In this document: positions 20,573 to 31,679 of the stretch, piece by piece | How the letters are laid out: every line of letters starts with the position of its first letter | Numbering within the stretch: the stretch's first letter is position 1 | NCBI GenBank assembly: GCA_963575745.1 | Contig: CAUYUJ010004024.1 | Span: 1 to 64,000 of the forward strand | DNA: 64,000 nucleotides | From: Prorocentrum cordatum | Lineage: Eukaryota > Sar > Dinophyceae > Prorocentrales > Prorocentraceae | Reading direction: 5' to 3' | Translations under genes and position numbers: made by a program | The notes under the pieces: generated by a model | The model's database searches: none | Told to the model about the DNA's origin: nothing | The model's input: the letters and a program-made list of their open reading frames with translations, nothing else

Positions 20573-21340
20573 TGCATCTCGACCGCCAGAGACCCGAACG
20601 AGAGCCACGAGCTCCATAAATCAGCCGTGCTTGATGAAAAAACACATCGTTGTCGTTATTCTTACCGCCGTCCCCGCGGGACCTGGATTTCCTTCGGCAA
20701 AAGGGCCACTGCCGCAACCGACGCGTGCATCCCGACCGCCAGAGACCCGAAAGAGAGCCGCGAGCTCAATAAAGCAGCCGTAGTTGATGAAAAAACACAT
20801 TGTTACCGCTCTCCTTGTTTTCCTGGCCGCGACACCTTGGATTCCTTCGGCAAAAGGGCCACTGCCGCAACCGACGCGTGCATCCCGACCGCCAGAGACC
20901 CGAACGAGAGCCACAGAGCTCAACGAAGCAGCCGTCGTTGATGAAAAAACACATTGTTACCGCCCTCCTTGTTTTCCTGGCCGCGACACCTTGGATTCCT
21001 TCGGCAAAAGGGCCAGTGCCGCAACCGACGCGTGCGTCCCGACCGCCAGAGACCCGCCAGAGACCCGAATGAGACCCGCGCGATCAATAAAGCAGCCGTG
21101 CTTTATGAAAACATACACATCGTTACCGCCCTCCTTGTTTTTGTGGCCGCGACGCCTTGGATTCCTGAAGCAAATCGGCCGCCGATGCAACCGACGCTTT
21201 TGTTTCGACAGCCTGAAGTCCAGAAGAGGGCCGCCGGCGAGTCCGAGCAGCCGTAGCTGATGAGAAAACATATCGTTGCCATTCCCCCCGCCCCCGTCGC
21301 CGCCAGACCTTGGATTCCTTGGACAAATGCCGCAGGCACG
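20573..21340. repeat. Second block of the 153-bp satellite
   Basis: About five copies of the unit that fills the phosphatase intron, more diverged towards the right end (the last copies near 21160 and 21313). It separates the phosphatase gene from the P-loop gene. Confidence 0.88.
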
Positions 21341-21492
21341 AAAAAGACCAATCATAAACATGTAGTAGCAGCTGTACGTGCTGCGGGATCCTGGGTTCCG
21401 ACAGACGTGCCATTTTGGCTCAAGGCGTCCGCCGCTCCTGCGGGCAACAGGCGCGCTGACGTTGACACCCTCCCCTGCAAGGCTTCCAAGCG

Positions 21493-23905
21493 ATGGCCGC
21501 CCGCGGCGTTGTCGCCGAGGCAGCCAACGTGCCCGCCCAAGGCGTGAAGTCGCTCGGCGTCCACATGTGCGTCGAGGGCATGACGAGCGACGTGCTCGTT
21601 GCTGCGTGGGATAGGGCGAAGAACTTGAAAAAGGCCACCCCCCTTGGCAAGCCGAAGATCGACGGCAGTCTCGACCGCAAGGGCTCGGTGGACGTTTACG
21701 ACCTGCCCGTCAAGCCATGGAGCGCTCGCGGCAACGCCTCCATAAAGTCCGTTGTCGACATCGTCACTGACGTCGACGCCGCCGAGATGGCCGCTGTGGA
21801 CTGGGCCAAGGTCAAAGACATTATGGCAGAAGGCAAGTACAAGGAATTGCCGCCGCCGTTCTGCTTCAGCGACCCGGAGGCAGAGCCCCCTTGCACGATG
21901 AATCTTGCCGTCACACAGAGAGTCGCAGACGGACTCCCAATCGTCGTGAAGTGGATTCAGTTCATTGGCGGGGAGAAGAGCCCCTTCGTGAGGGACAGCA
22001 TTATCCGCGGCAACATGCACGTTTTGGACTGGCGCAAGGACGTGTTCAACTCTGCCCGCACGATGCAGATCCTGTTCGAACGCCTCGGTGGTGTCCAAGC
22101 GCGATACTGGGAGTTCGTGAGCGCGCCCGCGCCCAGAGCTGGCGGCGGCGACGTTGACGTCGATCAGAAGAAGAAGGAGCTCTCGGCGGGCATCCAGCAC
22201 ATTAAGGACGAAGCCCCACGCACAAATGCTGACTGCGAACAGCTGGAGTGGGTAGAGTGCGAGCTGGTGGACCCTTCGTCGCCAATTCACAACCTCAGGC
22301 GGGAGCTCATCAACGCGGTCCTCAAGGTGCTGCGGGACCGCGACCATTTCGCCAACAAGCTGGTATACTACCCCATCCTGCTCCCAGATGTCCGCGATGA
22401 GTACCAGGGCGCCATGCGGCGCGCCATGGAGATGCTGGACACCAACACCGTCCTGTGCGTGGGCGAGGCGGGCTTCGGCAAAACGCCGTTCATGATGTCG
22501 ATGGCCATGGCCAGCGCCAGGCACAACGCCGACGCGGAGAACAGGGCGACTGGCCGCGCCGACGCGGTGGCCGCCGTGCGGACAGCGCCCGACATGGATT
22601 TTTTCCGCGGTGAAGTCGGGCAGCGCTGGGCCCCTTGCATCTTCGACGACGGTGACCTGGCGGAGCAGAGGCCCAAGGTGTTGAAAGCATTCTTCGACAC
22701 CACTCAGGCGGAGGCCATGACGTACGTCAGGTGGGGGGCGGCGAAATTCGTCCACGGGCAGGCCCGCTTCGGCGGGGAGAACGAATACGACGCCAGCGCA
22801 GCGCCGACAGCTACGCAGTGGGCGCTGGCATCCACAGGCGCCGACGCCGCCCAGAAGACGACCGCCATCCTGACCGACATGCTCAAGCCAACGTTCCCGA
22901 AGAACTTCTCGCCGAGCAATGTCGGCGCTATGCTGAAACGCTGCACCGTGTTCTTGAACACTCCGACTGACATGTTCTTCAGGCTCGCTGGCACCGAGAG
23001 CCGCGTGGAAAAGCTCCCGTTGATGGATGGGTACCTCAAGCCCGAGGCGGGCAAGATGCTGCGCTCCTACTTGGCCCGCGGGGTCATGCGCGACGAGGAG
23101 GATTTCGACAGGGTCATGGCTTGCGAGAAGAAGATGGTCATGGAGATCATGGCAAAGCGCGGCGTCGAGTACGGCGTCCCCGCGGAGGCTGCAGGCCCAG
23201 TGGGGGAGCCGGCCGCGGGCGCTGCCGCGCCGCCGCCGCCGAGCTCGGCTGGGCGGATCTTTCTGGGCGACCAGGAGGGTCATGCGATTGAACGTGCAAG
23301 CCGCCCCCCCCCCATTGCGCCCCCCCCCTGGCGCCATTCCCCCATGCTACTTTTTCGCTCCAAGGGATTCGGGGTGGTGGCGGCTTGCGCGTCCATCCGC
23401 CTGGCTCGAGGAAGAGGAGGACCCGTTCGGCTTGGGCGGCTCCATGATCGGCGAGCAGGCGGAGGCGCCCGCGGCCGCCCCTGTCGTGCCGACGGCGCCG
23501 ATTAAGCGGGAGCCTTCCAATGTCTTCAGCCGCAACTTGCGCCAGAACGGGCCCGTCGAGATCGACCTCTGCAGCCCCTCCCCGTTGAAGAAGAAGGTGA
23601 AGTTCGAGTCGGGCACCGTCCCGCTGCAGAAGGTGAAGCTCGAGCCAGGCTCCAGCGACGCGGTGGGGCAGGACGAGTTCGGGCAGAAGCCGCCGAAGCC
23701 GCGCAAGCTCTCCCTTGTCTTGGGGGACATCATGGCTCATGAGCTGAACGGCGCGGCGGGGCTCTCGCCAGACTCTGACGTCGCGACGGAGCAGGGCGCC
23801 GTGTCACTCACCCAGGCTCTGGAGGAGGTCGTGGATCAGGAGCTGAGCCGCGCGGCGGGCCGCGGCGGCCCGTCGAGCAGCAGCGGCGGCGGCCGCGCGG
23901 TCTGA
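21493..23905 (+). CDS. P-loop NTPase with SUMO-motif-like tail, unknown family
   Basis: ATG 21493 follows an in-frame stop at 21457. The N-terminal 310 residues have no motif I recognise. VGEAGFGKTPFMMSMAMA at about residues 322-340 is a Walker A, and APCIFDDGDLAEQRPK near residue 380 is a Walker B with two acidic residues, followed by WGAAKFVHGQARFGGENEYD. The layout recalls superfamily 3-type replication helicases, but this is a guess. The first frame continues to 23505; an acidic, coding-like tail continues in another frame (EEEEDPFGLGGSMIGE) to TGA at 23905. Between them lie two C9-10 runs (23303-23330), so either a short intron or a homopolymer error explains the shift. The tail holds IKRE, VKFE and VKLE (psi-K-x-E) and VEIDLCSPS, which resembles a SUMO-interacting motif. 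Confidence 0.6.
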
Positions 23906-23930
23906 GGCCTAGCGGCGTTCGCTGGGCGCG

Positions 23931-24058
23931 TTGCCCGCCGCGGCAGGGCGGCGCGGGGGGCGGGGCGGGGTCTCGGGCGCGTAGATGGGACGTGGGCGGG
24001 AAGAGTTGCAGTGTAATTTCATCGCCAATGCGACGCATTGGGACGGGGCTGACAGCCA
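23931..24058. repeat. Spacer repeat copy 1 with palindrome
   Basis: Matches 25245-25390: TTGCCCGCCGCGG, a G-rich stretch, GGGCGTGTAGATGGG and CCAATGCGACGCATTGG, ending GGGGCTGACAGCC. The 17-nt palindrome CCAATGCGACGCATTGG is at 24025-24041. It begins just after the P-loop gene's stop. Confidence 0.85.
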
Positions 24059-24278
24059 TGCTATTGCAGGGAGAGAAGACGCGCGCAGAAACCTATCATC
24101 TTGACATCCAGGCCAGCTGTCGCAAACCTTGGGATGAATGCGCGCAGCACGTGATGCCATCAGGGCGGTTGTCTCTCACTCTCCCTCTCGTGGCCAGATT
24201 GGCTCGACGTCTGCGATCGCGCGCCCTCGGCTCCACCCTGAGCACTCCGCATACTTGACGACCAATTGGTCGAGCGAG

Positions 24279-24671
24279 ATGGCCGCCAACGGCGATGCCC
24301 GACGTGAGTGCCAGCGCCTCCAGGTTCAGTTTGAGGCGGGCGTCGACTCGCTCGCGTACCATCGCGAGTGGTGTTCGCTGAAGTACCAGGCCTTCCAGGA
24401 GTTGCTTCCCCTGTGGCAGGCGCGTTCTCTGCTGCATGACGATGTCCGTGCGCGCGTCGCCTCTTTCCTGGTCCCCACTGAGCCGTCGTGGACGTGGATT
24501 CCACGGGCGGCGCTGGTCCGCGCGGACAACGACCCTGTGCTGCCGTACGTCTGCTGCTTAGCGAGCATGGCCCGCGGGTCTCGAACCGACCGATCGGCGG
24601 CCGCTGCTCTGGGCTCGGGGTGCATATACATACAGAGAGAGAGAGAGAGAGAGAGGAACAAAAAAAGCGCC

Positions 24672-24750
<79 letters not shown>

Positions 24751-24975
24751 GGGAAGGTAGCGAGGGATGGGGCGCGATCGATAGCGAGCCGACGCACCCC
24801 TAAGGAACTCCTCCACTGGATGCGCCCCGCCGCGTTGGCGGTCGGCTTCCCCGCCGACGCCGTGCCCGCCTCGCAGGAGGGCGCGCGGCTGCGGGTCAAG
24901 TGGCGCTTGATGGAGATGCAGATGTATTGCATCTACGACGAGCTGGAGGATCCGCCCTCGGAAGGCGCTGCCTGA
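24279..24975 (+). CDS. Small unknown gene, probably two exons
   Basis: Exon 1 from ATG 24279 encodes MAANGDARRECQRLQVQFEA and continues with HREWCSLKYQAFQELLPLWQ and LHDDVRARVASFLVP. A second coding-like stretch opens after an AG at 24803-24804 with ELLHWMRPAALAVGFPADAV and ends EDPPSEGAA at TGA 24973-24975. Between them lies a (GA)n microsatellite, presumably intronic. The donor was not fixed. Another open piece at 25095-25234 (IEAPVWASVVPKDVRAKM to RATWA stop) could be an alternative last exon. No family is recognised. The gene is bracketed by the two copies of the spacer repeat, as though each copy follows a gene. Confidence 0.4.
24633..24750. repeat. (GA)n microsatellite
   Basis: Two long GAGAGA runs interrupted by AACAAAAAAAGCGCC. 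The RERERER translation is an artefact. Confidence 0.95.
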
Positions 24976-25244
24976 TCGGTTGCCGATCAATCAATTGTTC
25001 GATCGGGGTGGTCGGGGCATTGCCTGATCGCCCGCGCCCGCGGGGGGATGGAGGGGAGAGCACCTCTCGGGCGTATGAGTGGATATAGACAGTGGGGGAT
25101 CCATCGGCCGCGGTCGATCGAGGCGCCCGTCTGGGCCTCGGTCGTTCCCAAGGACGTCAGGGCGAAGATGGCGACGCTCGACAAGACCATCGAAGGGCTG
25201 AGCCGCATGCGGCCGCGGGCGACGTGGGCGTGAGCCAGGCGCCA

Positions 25245-25390
25245 TTGCCCGCCGCGGAGGCGGCGCGAGTTGGGCGGAGGGAGAGGGGGGGGGGAGGGCG
25301 GGGGCATGGGCGTGTAGATGGGGAGGGGGCGCGGAGATTGACATTTCAGTTTCATGGCCAATGCGACGCATTGGGGCGGGGCTGGCAGCC
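25245..25390. repeat. Spacer repeat copy 2 with palindrome
   Basis: Second copy of the repeat at 23931-24058, with the same CCAATGCGACGCATTGG palindrome at 25358-25374. It begins shortly after the last stop of the preceding candidate gene and lies upstream of the transposase gene. Confidence 0.85.
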
Positions 25391-25833
25391 AGCAGTCACG
25401 GCATCCCACGCCGATCACGTGCGGCGTGCTGAAACGCCTCGCCCAATCGTCATCTCCGCCTTCTTCGCTTCCGCCGTCGCCATTGCCATCGTCGTCGTCG
25501 CCCTCTCGTCACCCGCTGCTGATGCCAGGGTCATCGCCGTTTGGGGCCAGGGCGTCTGGGAGGAGCCCCGGACGCGCGTCTTCGGTATCGGGGCACATCG
25601 CCGACTTGTCGGTGATGCATCGCCGACCCCGTGTCGTCTCTTCCGCGAATTCAGGAGGCAGTTTTGCAGGTCGAGCAACCAGCGTTCGTTGGTGCATTGT
25701 TGTCCATTCGCCAGGGCGCACGAGCTATGCCAAACCTGCGCGCCGCACATGCATGCTCAAGCGCATCGGCGCGCCAGGGGATCAGGCGCGCCTGCCCGTT
25801 CCTGGCCAGGGTCGTCGGCCAGAGCCGCGCCAT

Positions 25834-27103
25834 GGCGCCTGGGCGCGTCTTCCCTGCGCCTAAGCGGGGCAAGGCGCGCGCTGTCCTCAAGACGGGGAAG
25901 CCCAAGCGGAAGGCCCCGAAGCACGCGGGAAAGACAACGGCGAAAAAGACGGCGCCAAACCAGAGTGCGAGGAAGGTGCCTTACGTGCGGCACGGCAAGA
26001 GAACTTGCACGTCCAGGCCGGAGCGCGTTGCTTTCAAGAGGAACGTGTTCGATTTCATACGCGCAAGTGACCGCGAGATCGTCGACATGTTGCTCGAGGA
26101 CCAGGTCTTGGAGAATTTGGAAGGCCAGACGTGCTCTTTCTGCACGAAAGGAACCCTCGGCCCCCTGAAGGACGTCCAGGGCCGTGGACCGCGGTACCGC
26201 TGCAACCACAAGGGTTGCCAGAAGTTCTCCTTGCCCCAGAGCGGGCACATGGTCTTCAGCAGCGGCTCTGGCGTTGCCGCGGTGCCCTTGCAGGAACAGT
26301 CTGCCGTGCTTTTCGCTGTCGTGAACAACGTCCCCCTTGCCAAGATCCATGCGCTCACGGGCAAGAACCACAAGGCGATCGAGAGCATGAGCAAGTTCAA
26401 TGATGCGTGCCGAAAGAGCGACGTGCAGCAGCAGGAGAAACTGATTTCTTTCGGAGGAAAGGGGCGGACGTGGAAAGATGTCGAGGCCGATGAGGTCGAC
26501 CTCAGGGGCGATCTACTGCCTGATCACGCGGAGCGAGCTGAGAACGAGCGGGTCCAGTGGGAGCAGTGGGGCGGTGTCATCGAAAGAGGCAATCGCAAGA
26601 CATTGGTGTTGACGCGCCTCAAGCCAAGCCTCACCAAGCAGAGGGCGCCAGGCCCAGGCGCGATACGCTTGCCTGATTGGACGCCGTTCGCTCACAAGAA
26701 CTTGAGCAACGGGAACGTTGTGCTCCACACGGACGGGGCAAAAACGTACAAGGTCAAGGTCGAGGGGATGCTCCACGACCACGTCGTGCACCAGAGGAAG
26801 CGGCTCGTGAAGAATGGCAAGCCCGTGAAGAAGAACGGCCGCCAGGTGTGGGTGAAACCCACGTACGCCAAGAAGTTTCAGCATAAACTTCCTGGTGGAC
26901 GAGTCCTCAAGTGCAAAGGCGGGACCCAGATCATCGACAGGTTCTGGCAGCACTTGCGCGGCTTCATCAAGACCAGGAAGAGCTCCGTTGGCTCGGTGTC
27001 ATTGAACGCCAGGGTCCGATCGGCCCAGTGGGCGTACTGGCATGCCAACGAGGACCTGTGGCTGGAGACTGGCAAGATGTTCAGCCGCTTGAGGGGGAAG
27101 TAG
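25834..27103 (+). CDS. Merlin/IS1595-type (ISXO2-like) transposase
   Basis: About 422 residues from ATG 25834, with a very basic N-terminus (many Lys/Arg; PKRKAPKHAGKTTAKK). A zinc ribbon follows, CSFC at 26131 and CNHKGC at 26201. The catalytic part has VEADEVDLRGD (first Asp, about 26480), WEQWGGVIERGNRKTLVL, VVLHTDGAKTYK (second Asp, about 26731), a DHVVHQRK histidine patch and IIDRFWQHLRGFIKTRK (about 26935), where bacterial ISXO2-like enzymes have an IExxW helix. This fits the Merlin superfamily, the eukaryotic relative of IS1016/IS1595, which moves by cut and paste. The frame is intact to TAG 27101-27103. An upstream frame is open but its codon use is unlike the rest. I found no convincing terminal inverted repeats. 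Domestication is possible. Confidence 0.8.
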
Positions 27104-27324
27104 CTTGTAGACCGCAGGCTTAGGGGAGCGCGGCAGGGCGCTTATGAGTAGGCGAGGCCGTGCACGCAACCAGAAGCGCATTGCGCAGCAGAGAAATCAG
27201 ATGTTCAGCCGCTTGAGGGGGAAGTAGCTTGTAGACCGCAGGCTTAGGGGAGCGCGGCAGGGCGCTTATGAGTAGGCGAGGCCGTGCACGCAACCAGAAG
27301 CGCATTGCGCAGCAGAGAAATCTT
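27077..27324. repeat. 124-bp tandem duplication of transposase 3' end
   Basis: The last 27 nt of the transposase gene plus 97 nt of downstream DNA (GCTTGTAGACCGCAGGCTTA to AGCAGAGAAATC) are repeated once, at 27077-27200 and 27201-27324, nearly identically. The second copy re-creates the C-terminal codons and stop. Confidence 0.9.
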
Positions 27325-27415
27325 GAAGCTCACGAAACCTGGCCAGGCGTTTCTCCTGTCTCGGAGCTAAGGAAACTTTGCCAAGCGTGGTGTTTGGTTT
27401 CTCTCTAGTCTGGTG

Positions 27416-27900
27416 GCTCGCGATACCTGGAAAGTCGCTGGTTTTGATTGGTTTGCTGGTCTGGGAGGCATGAGAACCTGTGATTTCATTGGTTTTTCTG
27501 GTTTTTCTGGTCTGGGAACCAGGAAAACATGTGATTTCATTGGTTTTTCTGGTTTTTCTGGTCTGGGAAGCAGGAAAACCTGTGATTTCATTGGTTTTTC
27601 GGTCACAGGTTTTCCTTCCCCCCAGACCAGAAAAACCAGAAAAACCAATGAAATCACAGGTTTTCCTGCTTCCCAGACCAGAAAAACCAGAAAAAACCAA
27701 TGAAATCACAGGTTTTCCTGCTTCCCAGACCAGAAAAACCAGAAAAACCAATGAACTCACAGGTTTTCTTTGCCCCCAGACCAGAAAAACCAGAAAAACC
27801 AATGAAATCAGAGGTTTTCCTGTTTCCCAAACCAGAAAAACCAGAAAAAACAATGAAATCACAGGTTTTCCTTGCCCCCAGACCAGAACCTCTGTCCGAG
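27416..27900. repeat. Foldback array of about 51-bp units
   Basis: About three + units (TTCATTGGTTTTTCTGGTTT then TTCTGGTCTGGGAAGCAGG) are followed by about six units in reverse complement. The switch is near 27590-27604, with GGAAAACCTGT opposite ACAGGTTTTCC and a loop of about 20 nt. The DNA or a transcript could fold into a long hairpin. The PEKPEKP translations are artefacts. Confidence 0.9.
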
Positions 27901-28019
27901 TTCTCTGCGAGGTTGTAACGGTAGTTCTCTCGCATTTGAGCGGCTTTGCGCCAGCGAGGAAGGGGCGAGGAAGATACGAGGAGAGACAGACAACTCGAAC
28001 GTTCATTTGAAAACCCACC

Positions 28020-28047
28020 AAAAGGTAGATCTTGGGGGGGGGTGCGA

Positions 28048-28100
<53 letters not shown>
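28020..28100. repeat. AAAGGTAGATCTTGGGG plus (TA)n end
   Basis: AAAGGTAGATCTTGGGGGGG then TGCGACCA and a (TA)n run. The reverse complement of this junction is at about 17705-17752. Confidence 0.8.
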
Positions 28101-28102
<2 letters not shown>

Positions 28103-28317
28103 TATGGATTTGCATTTGCATTGAATCGCTTCGCTCATTCCGCCGGCCCGTGATATGGCATCGCTGGTTTTTGTCTGTGTGTTCGTTGCCCATGTTGCGC
28201 TCTTGGGGGCGGGTGTCGTTCGGACGCGTTGCGTGGGGAGTTTTGATGGTGAAGCAGTTCCCTGGGGGTCGTCTCTCGATGGGGCGAAATAGAGTCGTCG
28301 TCAAGATGCTTCTTTGG

Positions 28318-28980
28318 GGGGCCTCTTGGGGTCTGTTGAGAGGCCGTTCGGGGGCGCCTGGGAGACATGTTTGAAGCCTTCTGGGGCTTCTTTTGGGCCT
28401 CCTGGGAGTCTCCTGGGGCCTCTTGGCGACATCTTGGGGCCTCTTGGAGGCCTCTTGGGGCCTCTTTGGGACCTCCTGGGCGCCTTCTGGGACGGAGGGC
28501 TCCATTTTTGAGTTCTCGGTATCCCTCCTGAGTCCCTCTTGGGCCCGTCTTGGGGCCTCTTGGTCCGTCTTGGGCGGCACTTGGGCCGTCTTGAGGGCTC
28601 TCTTGGGTCGTTTCGGCGCCGTCTTGGGAGCTTCGTGGGCCGTCTTGGAGCGGTCTTGGGGGCCTCTTGGGCCGTCTTGGAGCGTCCGGAAGCCGAAAAA
28701 GCCAGAACACAAAAAACATTGAAAAAAACAAATGAAAATCAACGATTTTGGCCTCTTGGGGCTCTCTTCGGAGGCCTCTTGGAAGGCTCTTGGGGCGTCT
28801 TGGAGGCCTCTTGGGCTGTCTTGGGGGCCTTTTGGGCCGTCTTGGGGTCATCTTCGGCGTCTTCGAGCGCTCTTTGGGCGTCTCGGGGGCCTCTTGGGCA
28901 GTCTTGGGGGCCTCTTGGGGCACTCTGAGCGCGCTCTGGGGAGCCTGAGAGGCCGCACCCAGAAGGAAAACCATCTCTGA
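28318..28980 (+). mobile_element. Dispersed CTCTTGGGCCGT family member
   Basis: Array, then the AT-rich core at about 28683-28750 (CCGGAAGCCGAAAAAGCCAG to TGAAAATCAACGATTTTGG), then array. The tail at 29010-29045 (GGGGTACTTTTCGCCGGGGG then ACCCCCAGGGGCCGCC) is shared with the member ending near 60345. Confidence 0.7.
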
Positions 28981-29124
28981 GTAGACTTGGTCGGGCGGCG
29001 GTCGGGGTACTTTTCGCCGGGGGACCCCCAGGGGCCGCCCCGCGCGCGCGAACTAGAAATACTGTTAATACTGTTAACCAGTTACCGGAGATCTTAGCAC
29101 GCCCTGGCCCGTTGGGCCGGCGAA

Positions 29125-29226
<102 letters not shown>

Positions 29227-29439
29227 GGGGAACGGGACCTGGGGCCGCCAGATTGGTGCCTCGGACCCCCACGGGAACCACGGGGCTCACTTTGCCTGTG
29301 TTTTTACATGGTTTCGGCGTTCCAGGGCCTCCGAGGGAGGCCGCCAGGAGTGGACCTGCGCCCCCTGGGGGCTCCGGGGCTCGCTTTCCTGGGCCTCGGA
29401 GGCCTCCGCCTCCGACCCCCCGTGGGAGGACGGGGCGGC

Positions 29440-30000
29440 CGGGGAAGTTCAAAATAGTCCAGGAGGGCCTCCAGAGGCTCCCAAGACGGCCCAAGCGGGC
29501 CCCGAGTCGCCGAAAGACCGCTCCAGGACGCCCAAGATAGGCCCAAGAGAGAGGCCCCCCAAGGCATTCCACGACGCTTCAAGACGCCTCTCCAAAGCGC
29601 TTCAAGAGACCGAAATCGTCAATTTCCCGAAGGTTTTCATACGATTTTGGCCTTCCAGCCTTTTCGGCCGTCCGACGTCCAAGACGGCTCAATAGGCCCC
29701 CAAGAGCGCCCCAAGACGGCCCAAGAGGGCCCCAAGACGGCCCCAGAGTCGCCCAAGACAGCCCAAGAGAGCCCCAAGATGGCCCCAAGATGCGCCCAAG
29801 AGGGGGACCGGGGGACCACAACTCCAAAATTCGATCCTCCCGCTTGAAGAGTGCGCCAAGGAGCCCCCAAGAGGCCCCAGGAGGCCCCCAAGAGGCACCC
29901 AGGAGGCCCAAACGAGGCCTAAAGAGGCCACAAAACAGCCCCGAGGAGGCCCCACAACGGTCCCAAAACGGCTTCCGAGAAGCTGTGAAACTGCTTTCAC
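29440..30000 (-). mobile_element. Dispersed family member, reverse orientation
   Basis: CCAAGACGGCCCAAGAGGGC arrays, with the core in reverse (CCGAAATCGTCAATTTCCCG to CGATTTTGGCCTTCCAGCC) at 29608-29680. Confidence 0.65.
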
Positions 30001-30237
30001 GACGTCCCCGACAGGCCAATCACGAGATCCAAACCAACACCCATGAGGCCTCTGACCCACCACCCAGGGCACGGCGGCGGGAGCATTGACAGCACTTGTG
30101 CACAGCATGTTCCAGCGGGAGCCTTCCGGAACACGCTGCAGGAGGAGGAGGAGAAAAATCAGGAGGGCAGAGAGCTGGAGTGGGAGGAGGAGGAGGAGGA
30201 GGGGGACGAGGAGGAGGAAGAGGCCTCCAAGACAGCT

Positions 30238-31110
30238 CTAAGATAGCCGAAGAGGCTTCCAAGAGGGCCCTGGGCGGCCCACGAGGGCCCCAAGGCGGTG
30301 CCTGAGGCGCCCAAGACGGCCCGAGAGGGCCCCAAGACGGCCCCAAGAGAGGCCCATGAAGGGAAACACGAATTGAGAGTCCGAGCTTCCTACCCCGAGA
30401 GGTTCTCGGGAAGTCCCAAGAGGCCCCCAATCGGATCCAAGAGGCCCCCAAGAAGCTCCCAAGAGGGCCGACGAGGTTGCAAGAGATCTCCCAAGGTGGC
30501 CCCAAGAGGCACAACTCATTGTTTTACGATTGGGCTTTGACGGGTTTGAGTTTTTGTCGGCCTTTTGGCATCCCGATGCTCCAAGACGACTCAAGAGGCT
30601 TCCAATACCGATCCAATATAGAGGAAGAGGCCTCCAAGAGGGCCCCAAGACGGCCCGCGAGGGCCCCAAGACGGTGCTTGAGGCGCCCAAGACGGCCCGA
30701 GAGGGCCCCAAGAACCCCAAGAGAGGCCCAAGAAGGGGAACGCGACCCAGCAGCAGAGCGTTCCCCCAGAAGGCCCACAGGAGGCCGCAAGAGGCCCCCA
30801 AGTGGTCCGACGAGGACCCCAAAAGCTTCCCGAGGGCCCCAAAGGCCCCTAGGAGACGTGCAAGAGGTCTTAAAATAGCCCAAGAGTGCCCTCGATGCAT
30901 CAAAACTGCTTCCAGGAGGCCCCCGGGAGGCTTCCGGATTACCTCAATCTGGCCGCAGGTGGCCTCAAGTCGGGCCTCCACGCAGCCAGGACGGCCAATG
31001 ACGGCTTCAGATTGCAGAGCCGATGCCCTCAAGGGACCCTCAGACGCCCCCCCAAGAGGCACCCAAGAGGTGCCTCCAACAGCCAGTTGACGAAGCATGC
31101 GGAACACCCC
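30238..31110 (-). mobile_element. Dispersed family member(s), reverse orientation
   Basis: CCAAGACGGCCCGAGAGGGC arrays with a core-like break at about 30505-30570 (ACTCATTGTTTTACGATTGG then GGCCTTTTGGCATCCCGATG). A GGA-rich stretch at 30135-30235 precedes it. Confidence 0.6.
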
Positions 31111-31185
31111 AGAAGCTCCTCAGATGCCGTCGCGCCTGTGCTTGATAGCGTTGTCCAAGATCGTCCAGCGCCCCCCCAGCCTGGG

Positions 31186-31226
31186 CTAGAACCTGAGCGC
31201 GCGCGAAGCGCGCGCGATGGTTCTAG
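31186..31226. repeat. GC hairpin CTAGAACC...GGTTCTAG
   Basis: An imperfect palindrome: CTAGAACC, then GCGCGCGCGAAGCGCGCGCG, then ATGGTTCTAG. A (TATG)n microsatellite follows directly. Two further copies are at 32904 and 49360. Confidence 0.9.
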
Positions 31227-31228
31227 TG

Positions 31229-31264
<36 letters not shown>

Positions 31265-31665
31265 TGTATGTATGTATGTATGTATGTATGTATGTATGTA
31301 TGTATGTGTTTATGTGTTTATGTATTTATGTATGTATGTATTTATGTATTTATGTATATATGTATGTATGTATGGATGGATGGATGGATGTGTATGTATA
31401 TGTATATGTATATGTAGATGTAGATGTAGATGTATATGTATATGTATATGTATATGTGTATGTGTATGTGTATGTGTATGTGAATGTGAATGTGAATGTG
31501 TATGCGTATGTATGTATGTATGTATGTATGTATGTATGTATGTATGCATGTATGTATGTATGTATGTATGTATGTATGTATGTATCTATGCATGCATGCA
31601 TGCATGCATGCATGCATGCATGCATGCATGTATGTATCTATGTATATATAGATATATGTATGCAA
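31227..31665. repeat. (TATG)n/(CATG)n microsatellite
   Basis: About 440 bp of TATG, TGTATA and CATG repeats. Confidence 0.95.
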
Positions 31666-31679
31666 ATAGGCCGGGCCCC

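Noticed and set aside
31186-31226. Helitron 3' end (hairpin then CTRR)
   Set aside because: One copy ends CTAG before T, but the other two end ATAG and CGAA, and no matching 5' TC end was found.
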